Positions 7,052 to 12,914 of a DNA stretch of 12,914 nucleotides are shown in pieces; position 1 is the stretch's first letter; each line of letters starts with the position of its first letter. Source of the DNA: Pinguiococcus pyrenoidosus (lineage: Eukaryota > Sar > Pinguiophyceae > Pinguiochrysidales > Pinguiochrysidaceae); NCBI GenBank assembly GCA_019677205.1, contig JAAMXY010002227.1:1-12914 (forward strand). The letters run 5' to 3'. The position numbers and the translations under genes are program-made. The notes under the pieces were generated by a model, which had not been told where the DNA came from, ran no database searches, and worked only from the letters and a program-made list of their open reading frames with translations.

Positions 7052-8707
7052 CTATGATCGATAGTCGGCGTTGATGGCGACATACTCCTTCGTCAGATCC
7101 GATCCCCAAACCGTTGCTGCCGCGGTGTCTCCTCCACCGTGACCCAAGTCCACTTCAATATCCACAACACGTTCATGCGCAGGGTACGGCGACTCCGACG
7201 GGAGGGTGGCATCTTCCAGCACTGCTGACAATCGTTTCTCCATCTCTCCATCCAAGGCAAACGAGCCCTGCTCGTAGATCACCATGCCTCCCAACCTGAT
7301 GGTGACCAGGCTGGGGTCCACGTCGAGGTCCAGCCTCCCGGCGCACTTGCCAACAGCTGCGACAAGCCGCCCCACGTTCGGATCATTGCCGGCCACGGCG
7401 CACTTGAACAGGGGCGAGTTGACGATGGCACGGCCCAGCTCGCGACGCTGCTTCGGATCGAGTCGGTCGGCGTTGGTCAGGCGCACTTGAATCACATGCT
7501 CTGTGCCTGCGGATACCAAAAGAGAGGCCAAAGAATCCCGATGAGATAGGATGAGATGAGATGGGATGAGATGAGACAGGATAAGATGAGATAGGATGAG
7601 ATGAGATAGGATGAGATGGGATAGGATGAGTTGAGACGAGACAAGATACGACACGAAGAAAAAAAGACAAGAGAAGATGAGATGAGAGAAGACAAGACAA
7701 GACAAGATGAGATGAGATGAGATGAGATGAGATGAGATGAGACAGACATCCCTACCTTCTCCATTTCGGACGACGTCCTGTGCCAGCTCTTTACAAACGT
7801 CCCTCAGCGCGTCCTTGAACTCCTGGATGTCCGCGGCCGTCGCAGCTACCGCCTCGGAGGAGAGGCAGACGCACATGTCGGAGGTGGACTCGTCGCTGTC
7901 CACGGAGATGCAGTTGAAGGACTCGTCCACCACCTCCCGCAGCATGCCGCGAAGCTCGTCGCGCGATACCTCCAGATCCGTGAGGACGAAGGAGAGCATC
8001 GTCGCCATGTTGGGCTCAATCATCCCAGCTCCCTTGGCAATGCCCACCACCCGGGCGCCGTTGCTGAGCTGCCGACTGCGGAGCTTCGGGTAGCGGTCGG
8101 TGGTCATGATGGCCTCGGCCATCGGGAGCAGCTGCTCGCCCTGCAAGGCCGCCGCGGCATCAGGGAGCTTCGCCTGCATCGCCGACACCGGCAGCCGCCA
8201 GCCGATCACGCCGGTGCTGCTGGGCAGCACCAGGTTCCGCGACGCCAGGCCCAAGGCTTCTGCGGCCGCCTGGCAGATGCTCTCGGCGTCGGCCTCGCCG
8301 TCCCCCGCGGCGCACACGTTGCTGACCTTGGTGTTCACCACCACCGCCTGGACCGCCTCCTCCGCCAGGCGGCGCCGCAGCACCTTCACCGGCGCTCCTG
8401 GGAACTTGCTCGACGTGGTCACGGCGGCGAAGGCCGCCGTCGGCCGCTCCAGCTTCAGCAGCGACACCGACATCACCGCGCTCATCTCGGGCGCCTCCTC
8501 GGGGCGGAAGCTCAGAGACGTCGTGCCCACCTCGAAGCCCCTGGGGAGGCCGTCGGCGGCCTGCAGGCGCTGCAGATAGGCCTCTGCGGAGCCTAGAGCC
8601 CTGGAGGTGGCGGCGTCGGCGGTGGCCCGCAGCGCCGGAAGCGGCCTTCTCAGCGCCACGCCGGAGCCACAGGCAAGGAGGACCACCAGGCCCGATAGGC
8701 GCCCCAT
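7052..8707 (-). CDS. argJ: Glutamate N-acetyltransferase / ornithine acetyltransferase, plastid-targeted
   Basis: ArgJ moves the acetyl group from N-acetylornithine to glutamate in cyclic arginine synthesis; some members also use acetyl-CoA. The precursor self-cleaves before a Thr to give two chains. Visible landmarks (unspliced numbering): SSTGVIG at 163-169 (oxyanion-hole region), MTTD at 201-204, and [14 protein letters not shown] at 225-238 with predicted nucleophile T236. After the intron come [27 protein letters not shown] and the C-terminal INADYRS, hallmarks of the family. Exons 8707-7756 and 7506-7052 join in phase 1 to give 468 residues, close to family length plus a leader. ATG 8707 opens a hydrophobic signal-like stretch ([15 protein letters not shown]), then an Arg/Ala/Ser/Thr-rich segment, as expected for a bipartite leader to a complex plastid. 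The open frame also reads through the intron. Shares a 183-bp divergent region with the repeat-protein gene. Confidence 0.93.
   Translation of the reverse strand: MGRLSGLVVLLACGSGVALRRPLPALRATADAATSRALGSAEAYLQRLQAADGLPRGFEVGTTSLSFRPEEAPEMSAVMSVSLLKLERPTAAFAAVTTSSKFPGAPVKVLRRRLAEEAVQAVVVNTKVSNVCAAGDGEADAESICQAAAEALGLASRNLVLPSSTGVIGWRLPVSAMQAKLPDAAAALQGEQLLPMAEAIMTTDRYPKLRSRQLSNGARVVGIAKGAGMIEPNMATMLSFVLTDLEVSRDELRGMLREVVDESFNCISVDSDESTSDMCVCLSSEAVAATAADIQEFKDALRDVCKELAQDVVRNGEGRDVCLISSHLISSHLILSCLVFSHLIFSCLFFFVSYLVSSQLILSHLILSHLILSHLILSHLIPSHLILSHRDSLASLLVSAGTEHVIQVRLTNADRLDPKQRRELGRAIVNSPLFKCAVAGNDPNVGRLVAAVGKCAGRLDLDVDPSLVTIRLGGMVIYEQGSFALDGEMEKRLSAVLEDATLPSESPYPAHERVVDIEVDLGHGGGDTAAATVWGSDLTKEYVAINADYRS
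7507..7755 (-). other. Intron of argJ (249 nt, stop-free, multiple of three)
   Basis: Donor GGAGAAG|GTAGGG and acceptor TATCCGCAG|GCACAG, phase 1. Splicing joins NGEG to TEHVIQVRL, matching ArgJ continuity. The intervening 83 codons encode [10 protein letters not shown]-type repeats foreign to the family. The sense strand is C/T-rich, which suits a eukaryotic intron. Confidence 0.88.
7540..7742. repeat. Degenerate pentanucleotide array inside the argJ intron
   Basis: The plus strand shows GATGA units with variants GATAG, GATGG, GACAG and GACAA kept largely in 5-bp register. The purest part is seven uninterrupted AGATG units at 7705-7739. An A-rich block (near 7660) breaks the array. On the sense (minus) strand the unit is CATCT, which contains no stop in any of the three frames. 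Confidence 0.9.
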
Positions 8708-8890
8708 CCTGCAGCCCAGTGCTGCACTTTCACCGGCGTCGACTGCGGCGGTGACAGAGGGAACTTTTAGCGAAACGCGCCCGCAGGTGCGAAGCTTCGG
8801 CGAAGCGGAACAAAAAGGCCTCTGGCGCCAGAATCTCGCGCCGCTCAGGACGCTACGTTGCGCGGCCGTGGCCAGCTGGCCTAGCTGCCA
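8708..8890. promoter_or_regulatory. Divergent promoter/5' leader region between argJ and the repeat-protein gene
   Basis: 183 bp between the two ATG codons. No TATA box is visible. A TTTT run at 8765-8768 could fit the TTTT-type core reported for dinoflagellates, but this is weak. A perfect 6-bp inverted repeat GCTTCG-G-CGAAGC lies at 8794-8806. Both transcripts must start in or near this interval, or the leaders come from spliced upstream exons. Confidence 0.5.
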
Positions 8891-10494
8891 ATGCTGCGGG
8901 TGGGCCGCCGGGTAGGCGTCGCCGCGCGCGGCGGCATGCTGGCAAATCTGCGGCGGTGGAAGGTTCCTCGACGTCTCCAGAGTCCTGCTGCAGCCGGCAG
9001 CGCCGGAGCGCCGCAGCAGCGGGCCTCAGAGGCGCCTGGCGACAGCGCAAAGCTGCTGGCGATGGAGGGCGAGAAGCTGCAGGCAGCGCTGCGTGGCTCC
9101 GCCACTGCCGCGGAGGTCTTCAAGGCGATGAAGGCGCATCGGAAGCCGCTGCTTGAGGACGTCGACAGTGTTTGCGTGGCGCTGCACCGGCTCGGGAGGC
9201 TGCCGCTTGGCCCTCATGGAGACGAGCGGGAGAGGGAGAGGCTTGAGGTGGCGATGGAGGGGCTGGGAAGGCTGCTCGAGAGCCCGCGGATGCTCCCTCG
9301 CTGCGACCAACGGGCCTTGGCCAACGTGATGTGGGCCTACGCCACCAAGGGCGTGCACGTCGACAGCCTCTTCGACAAGGTGGTCCAGCGGCTTGGCGAC
9401 AAGCAGCAAGTCAGCCTGCTCTCGCATCAAGGCGCCGCAAACGTCCTCTGGGCCTACGCAGTTCTGGGCATCGGAGACGGACAGTCGTCCCTGATGGTAA
9501 GGACTCACGATCCATGTCCCTGATAGAGGCAGCTCGGCGATGTACCACAAGCTCTCATCTCCATGGGATGCCTGAACTGGTTCCGCAGCTCTTCCGACAT
9601 CTTTCGGGGAAAAAGGTCGCCAGCGCGTCGCCGCCGAACATCGCCACGGGGCTCTGGGCCATGGCCAAAATCGTGGTCGCAGGCCGCGCGCGGGAGGAGA
9701 CGGGCGAGCCCATGTCCATCACAAAGTATAGACCAAACGTTGGAAAGGTCTGGGAGCAAGTCTCATCGCATCTTAGAACGTTCTGCGCTTCTACTTATCC
9801 CACTTATCGCTGGAAAGTGGCCCTCACGATACGTTCGTTCTCTCGTTCGTGCGCTTCGACTGCAACAGCTGCTCGACCGGCTCTTGCAGGCAGATGTTCT
9901 CTCGGAGGCTGCGCCGAAGGCCATTGCCGACGCACTGTGGGCAGTGGCGACGCTGGAGACCGCCAAAGGAGGCACCAGCAGCAGGCCTCGCTTTGAAGGC
10001 CCCGAAGACTGGGTGATCCAGGTGCGGCGCTGGGGCAGTTTCAGCCATTCCGCCCAATACGATCCATGTAGACTTCGCTGATCTGCTCTAACATTGACTT
10101 TTCCGACTCATTTGCCTTTGGGCCTTGGGTGTTGCACCTTTGGGCCTTGTAGCTCCTGGAACATCTCGCGACGCCGAAAATGCTCGCCAGGTGCACCGCA
10201 CAAGACATTGCGTCTTCCCTCTGGGCTACGGCGAAGCTCGTGCAGATTGTGGATCGCGAGGACAGATCTGGAGGCAGTGCAGCCAAGGCTTCGGGAAAGA
10301 AGATCTGCGCGCGTCTGGTGCCCAAGGAGCGTCTTGACCGCTGCACCGCCGCCTTAGAGAAGCGCTACGCCAAGCAGGCACACAGCCAGCCCCTCGACCA
10401 GAAGCAGCTCGAGAACTTGACGTGGGCCTTGCGCGTGTTGAAGCGCAGGGAGGTCGCCGCACGAAAAGAGCAACACGACGTCGCGAGTCGATAG
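8891..10494 (+). CDS. Organelle-targeted helical-repeat (OPR-like) RNA-binding protein, four exons
   Basis: Proposed exons 8891-9496, 9589-9747, 9869-10021 and 10153-10494, all phase 0, encode 419 residues. Six copies of a tryptophan-centred helical motif are visible in the spliced product: RALANVMWAYATKG (141), GAANVLWAYAVLG (181), NIATGLWAMAKIV (223), AIADALWAVATLE (273), DIASSLWATAKLV (324) and QLENLTWALRVLK (391). The tryptophans lie 39, 42, 50, 51 and 67 residues apart. This pattern is typical of octotricopeptide/FAST-kinase-like repeat proteins of algae and alveolates, which bind organelle RNAs and help splicing, stability or translation. The N-terminus (MLRVGRRVGVAARGG) is Arg-rich without acidic residues, suggesting a mitochondrial presequence. 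No C-terminal RAP domain is recognisable. Specific RNA target unknown. Confidence 0.78.
9497..9588 (+). other. Intron 1 of the repeat-protein gene
   Basis: Donor CTGATG|GTAAGG; acceptor TTCCGCAG|CTCTTC, phase 0, 92 nt. It removes a stop just after the donor and leads into LFRHLSGKKVASASPPNIATGLW. The acceptor is the phase-matching choice; residues MPELVPQ just upstream could also be coding if another acceptor is used. Confidence 0.55.
9748..9868 (+). other. Intron 2 of the repeat-protein gene
   Basis: Donor GGAAAG|GTCTGG; acceptor TGCAACAG|CTGCTC, phase 0, 121 nt. A change of frame is needed between the NIATGLWAMAKIV and AIADALWAVATLE motifs. The acceptor is well placed; the donor is one of several possible. 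Confidence 0.5.
10022..10152 (+). other. Intron 3 of the repeat-protein gene
   Basis: Donor ATCCAG|GTGCGG; acceptor GGCCTTGTAG|CTCCTG with a T-rich tract, phase 0, 131 nt. The acceptor TAG is itself an in-frame stop for the downstream exon, so coding must begin after it. Joins EDWVIQ to LLEHLATPKM. Confidence 0.75.
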
Positions 10495-10853
10495 AGACAG
10501 ACAAGCCAGCGACACGCACTTGCTGGTCAAGTACAAGTATGCCTCGGCTGAAATGCGGTGGAGCTTGAGCACCCCCAAAGCTTGTTGGGGCGCGTCTGTA
10601 TCTTCGCACAGAGCGACTCCGCCGCCTGCGCAAGTTTCCTATGGATTCGTCAACAACTGTATGCATAGCTACACGGTACGCCCGCACGCGGAGGTGAGAT
10701 GTGAGATGGTGTCGTGGAACACAACGTCGGCTTGCGAAGGGCGCGGCTTTAAGAAGGAATGCGCGGATGAAGCAGCTCGCGCAAAATAAAAAAAAATGCA
10801 TCCGTTCCGACAACTTCTCTCCCCGCTTCCCCGTGTTCCTGGCGCCACTCATT

Positions 10854-10889
10854 ATGTATCACATCATGTATCATATCATGCATCATATC
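10854..10889. repeat. 12-bp tandem repeat, three degenerate copies
   Basis: Units ATGTATCACATC, ATGTATCATATC and ATGCATCATATC lie head to tail, differing by one or two bases. AT-rich against GC-rich surroundings; no function can be assigned. Confidence 0.8.
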
Positions 10890-10998
10890 TCTTCCTTCGT
10901 TCCGATCCAGTTCACATGCCTTCTTCGTCACCGCACTTCCTTCCCAAACCATCCCAAAGCTTCTTGGAAGCAGGTGCGCCATGTCGGTCTCCCTCTCC

Positions 10999-11040
10999 GA
11001 CACATGGCTTGTTTTCACGGACACATGGCTTGTTTTCAGC
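10999..11040 (+). repeat. 21-bp direct duplication carrying splice-acceptor-like ends
   Basis: Two adjacent copies of GACACATGGCTTGTTTTCA differ only in their last bases (CG in the first, GC in the second). The second copy ends TTGTTTTCAG|C, a strong 3' splice-site shape; the first ends TTTTCACG. It lies about 150 bp upstream of the dehydrogenase ATG, where a cis- or trans-splice acceptor for the mRNA leader would be expected. Confidence 0.7.
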
Positions 11041-11187
11041 TCTCCAAGCCTCGTCCGAGCACCGGCAGCATTGGAAGAAATTGGAGCGGAAAGCTTCCAG
11101 AAGCCCCGTTCCCGAAGCCGCCGAAGCTTCGCTCTCGGTTCAAAGTTCCAATCCGCCGCGGCAGAAGCTTGTTGCTCGCACGGGAAG

Positions 11188-12189
11188 ATGCAAGCCCTTG
11201 GACACACCGAGATCGGCGGCGCCGACAAGCTCAAGAGCCAGGAGCTGCCTGTGCCCAGCCCCGGGCCCAGGGACCTGCTGGTGGAGGTGCGCGCGTCCGG
11301 GCTCAACCCGGCCGACCCCAAGATCCGCGAAATGTTCCTGCTGCAAGGAGACGGGCTCAACGTGCTGGGCTACGACGCCGCCGGCGTGGTCCGCCAAGTG
11401 GGGCCCGACGTGCAGGGCTTCCAGCCGGGAGACGAGGTGTACTACGCCGGCGACGTCACGAGGAACGGCTCCAACGCGGCGCTGCAGCTCGTGGACTTCG
11501 CCATCGTGGCGAAGAAACCCAGCAGCCTGTCCTTCGTCGAGGCCGCGGCGCTGCCGCTCACGTCCCTCACGGCCTACGAGCTGCTGTTCGACCGCCTGGA
11601 GGTGCCCAAGGAGCGCCCGGCCACCATCCTGCTGCTGGGCGCGGCGGGCGGCGTCGGCTCCGCCCTCATCCAGGCCGCCAAGGCGGAGACGCAGCTCACC
11701 GTGGTCGCGACGGCGTCGCGGCCGGAGACGGTGGCTTGGGTCAAGGAGCTGGGCGCGGACCACGTGGTGAATCACCGCGAGCAGCTGAGCACGCAGGTGC
11801 GGGCTCTGGGCGTCGGCGAGCTGGATTACGTGATTGCCATGCACGGAACGGACCAGCATCTGGCGGACCTTGTCGAGGTGATGAAGCCGCAGTCTCGCTT
11901 CGGCCTGGTGGACGACCCCAAGAGCTTCGACATCTTCGCGCTCAAGCTGAAGAGCATCTCGCTGCATTGGGAGTTCATGTTCACTCGGCCCATGTTCAAG
12001 ACCGACGACATCGGCAAGCAGGGCGAGATCCTCGCACGCGTTGCCGAGCTGGTGGACGCGGGCACGATGCGCACCACGCTCAAGGAGAACCTCGGTCCGC
12101 TTACGCTGGAGTCGCTCCAAGCCGCGCACGACGCGATCATGCAAGGTTCGCATCTGGGAAAGAGCGTCTTCGAGGTGACGCCCATGTGA
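11188..12189 (+). CDS. Zinc-independent MDR dehydrogenase / quinone-oxidoreductase-like protein
   Basis: Single exon, 333 residues from ATG 11188, the family's usual start (MQALGHTEIGG, then PVPSPGPRDLLVEVRASGLNP). Medium-chain dehydrogenase/reductase order is clear: GYDAAGVV and GFQPGDEVYYAGDVTRNGSNA in the catalytic half, AAALPLTSLTAYELLFDRL, then the Rossmann NAD(P)H site GAAGGVGSALIQAAK. ATASRPETVAWVKELGADHV and SLHWEFMFTRPMF follow. The structural-zinc cysteine cluster is absent, so the protein is probably a zinc-independent reductase of quinones or enones, although bacterial relatives are often named zinc-binding alcohol dehydrogenase. The frame is open up to an ATG at 10981, but that extension contains the 21-bp duplication and looks like leader. 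Near-complete resemblance to bacterial proteins hints at lateral transfer. Physiological substrate unknown. Confidence 0.9.
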   Translation: MQALGHTEIGGADKLKSQELPVPSPGPRDLLVEVRASGLNPADPKIREMFLLQGDGLNVLGYDAAGVVRQVGPDVQGFQPGDEVYYAGDVTRNGSNAALQLVDFAIVAKKPSSLSFVEAAALPLTSLTAYELLFDRLEVPKERPATILLLGAAGGVGSALIQAAKAETQLTVVATASRPETVAWVKELGADHVVNHREQLSTQVRALGVGELDYVIAMHGTDQHLADLVEVMKPQSRFGLVDDPKSFDIFALKLKSISLHWEFMFTRPMFKTDDIGKQGEILARVAELVDAGTMRTTLKENLGPLTLESLQAAHDAIMQGSHLGKSVFEVTPM

Positions 12190-12231
12190 GGGGCCGTTTC
12201 GTTCGATTCGTCAGGGGATGCCGCGCAGTCC

Positions 12232-12411
12232 GTGAATGCATGCGCGTCCGTGAATGCACGCGCGACAGTGAATGCATGCGCGTCCGTGAATGCACGCGCG
12301 ACAGTGAATGCACGCGCGACAGTGAATGCACGCGCGACAGTGAATGCACGCGCGACAGTGAATGCACGCGCGACAGTGAATGCACGCGCGACAGTGAATG
12401 CACGCGCGACA
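12232..12411. repeat. 18-bp minisatellite, ten units
   Basis: Ten contiguous 18-bp units begin 43 bp after the dehydrogenase stop. Two types occur: A = GTGAATGCATGCGCGTCC and B = GTGAATGCACGCGCGACA, in the order A B A B B B B B B B. The seven consecutive final B units are identical. The unit is rich in CpG and in alternating purine-pyrimidine, so it could form Z-DNA. Because 18 is a multiple of three, it leaves frames open on both strands, which are not evidence of coding. Confidence 0.97.
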
Positions 12412-12720
12412 GTCGCGCTTCGAAGGCTGGAGTTTGCACGGGCACAAGTTGTGTAGAGGGCACACTTTAATTCCTACAACACTCGGAGTAGACAGGCAGA
12501 GCTGACGAGATCCATGACGCTTATCTGCTGCCTGCCTTCTGCTGCGCGTCCATACATGCCTTCTCTGCGCCCCTCGTCAATTCCTTTCCAGGCGAGTCTC
12601 TCACCTTGACACCTCCTCTTCGGCTTCGCCGGGCTGCTTGGGCGGCAATTGCGCAACCAGGCAGCTCCGCACGACGCACGGAACCATGCATGTACGCCAC
12701 CGTGCGATCCCTGCAACGAG

Positions 12721-12765
12721 AAGCAAGGCGCGCCCAAACACGGCGCGCTGAAGCACGGAGCGCCA
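12721..12765. repeat. 15-bp degenerate tandem repeat, three copies
   Basis: AAGCAAGGCGCGCCC, AAACACGGCGCGCTG and AAGCACGGAGCGCCA lie head to tail, with the start of a fourth (AAGCATCGG). The GGCGCG core is conserved in the first two. It ends 15 bp before the stop codon of the minus-strand gene. Confidence 0.6.
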
Positions 12766-12779
12766 AAGCATCGGAAAGC

Positions 12780-12914
12780 TTAGACGTCACCGCTACTCTT
12801 AATATAATCAGCCCACGAGAGCGGCGGGGATCTTCTCATTTTAGAGGTATCCTCGAACGTGTACGTCTTCTCCACGATGATGTACTCCCGAACGTCACCG
12901 TCGTCGTACACAAC
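12780..12914 (-). CDS. C-terminal fragment of an unidentified protein entering from the right edge
   Basis: The minus strand is open from the window edge to a TAA at 12782-12780 and has no in-frame start in the window. It reads VVYDDGDVREYIIVEKTYTF, then DTSKMRRSPPLSWADYIKSS, then GDV. The first part has a natural beta-strand pattern and VYDDGD is reminiscent of Tudor/SH3-like barrels, but this is too short to assign. Codons after EDTSKM become AT-richer (GAT TAT ATT AAG AGT), so the exon may end earlier at an unseen donor. Convergent with the dehydrogenase gene. Confidence 0.5.
   Translation of the reverse strand, partial: VVYDDGDVREYIIVEKTYTFEDTSKMRRSPPLSWADYIKSSGDV

Larger units (their letters stand above)
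10495..11187. other. Intergenic region between repeat-protein and dehydrogenase genes
   Basis: No convincing gene. It contains a 6-bp inverted repeat CCCCAA-(6 nt)-TTGGGG at 10573-10590, an A-rich run at 10786-10798, a 12-bp triplet repeat (10854-10889) and a 21-bp duplication with acceptor-like ends (10999-11040). The long plus-strand frame through this region has no domain and continues as an Arg-rich shadow of the dehydrogenase. Confidence 0.5.
12190..12779. other. Intergenic region with minisatellite
   Basis: Between two convergent genes. It holds the 18-bp minisatellite, a 15-bp triplet repeat near 12721, and otherwise unremarkable sequence. Short open frames here have no domain similarity I can recognise. 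Confidence 0.5.

Noticed and set aside
10786-10798. A-rich run as a poly(A) relic of a retroposed cDNA
   Set aside because: Only about 13 bp with one interruption, with no adjoining gene copy, target-site duplication or spliced-leader relic that I could find.
12232-12411. CRISPR-like array
   Set aside because: Units are contiguous 18-mers without spacers and the setting is eukaryotic, so it is a minisatellite.
10701-12470. A 589-codon plus-strand open frame spanning the dehydrogenase and minisatellite
   Set aside because: It is a frame shadow: Arg/Ala/Gly-rich translation of GC-rich codons, ending in ECTRDS repeats from the 18-bp minisatellite. The MDR frame explains the same DNA.
1-12914. 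Relic spliced-leader sequence or tRNA/rRNA genes
   Set aside because: I looked for the dinoflagellate leader core (CCATTTTGGCTC) and for cloverleaf-like sequences on both strands and found none; a covariance-model search would be needed to exclude tRNAs formally.

Overview
The window looks like nuclear DNA of a photosynthetic protist, most likely a dinoflagellate (an inference; no rRNA or spliced-leader sequence is present to prove it). The clues are: GC-rich eukaryotic genes interrupted by short introns (about 60-250 nt), one of which may use a GC donor; an ArgJ with an N-terminus that reads as signal peptide plus plastid transit peptide; a protein built from tryptophan-centred helical repeats of the organelle RNA-binding type that is expanded in alveolates and algae; and many simple tandem repeats between and inside genes.

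Layout. (1) Minus strand, 3444 to beyond position 1: a multi-exon gene with a signal peptide, an unassigned N-terminal region, a SAM-dependent methyltransferase domain, a beta-rich linker and a glycosyltransferase domain. Joining the exons gives at least 1018 residues, with the 3' end outside the window. (2) 3445-4137: divergent intergenic region with an AT-rich, partly palindromic island. (3) Plus strand, 4138-7023: a 961-codon open frame of unknown function with a long coiled coil, a disordered centre and a Tudor-like segment, plus one likely 72-nt in-frame intron. (4) Minus strand, 8707-7052: argJ, an ornithine/glutamate N-acetyltransferase, interrupted by a 249-nt stop-free intron made largely of a degenerate pentanucleotide array. 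(5) 8708-8890: a 183-bp divergent promoter region. (6) Plus strand, 8891-10494: the helical-repeat protein, four exons. (7) 10495-11187: intergenic, with small repeats and a duplicated splice-acceptor-like tract. (8) Plus strand, 11188-12189: a zinc-independent MDR (quinone-oxidoreductase-like) dehydrogenase closely resembling bacterial proteins. (9) 12190-12779: an 18-bp minisatellite of ten units and otherwise no convincing gene. (10) Minus strand, 12914-12780: the probable C-terminal end of another gene entering from the right.

The genes do not form an operon or a clear pathway. ArgJ is predicted to work in plastid arginine synthesis and the repeat protein in organelle RNA metabolism; both are nuclear genes for organelle proteins and share one short divergent promoter region. 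The methyltransferase-glycosyltransferase protein would act in the secretory pathway on a glycan. Exon boundaries were chosen by hand from reading frame, phase and splice-site appearance; they are proposals until compared with transcripts.
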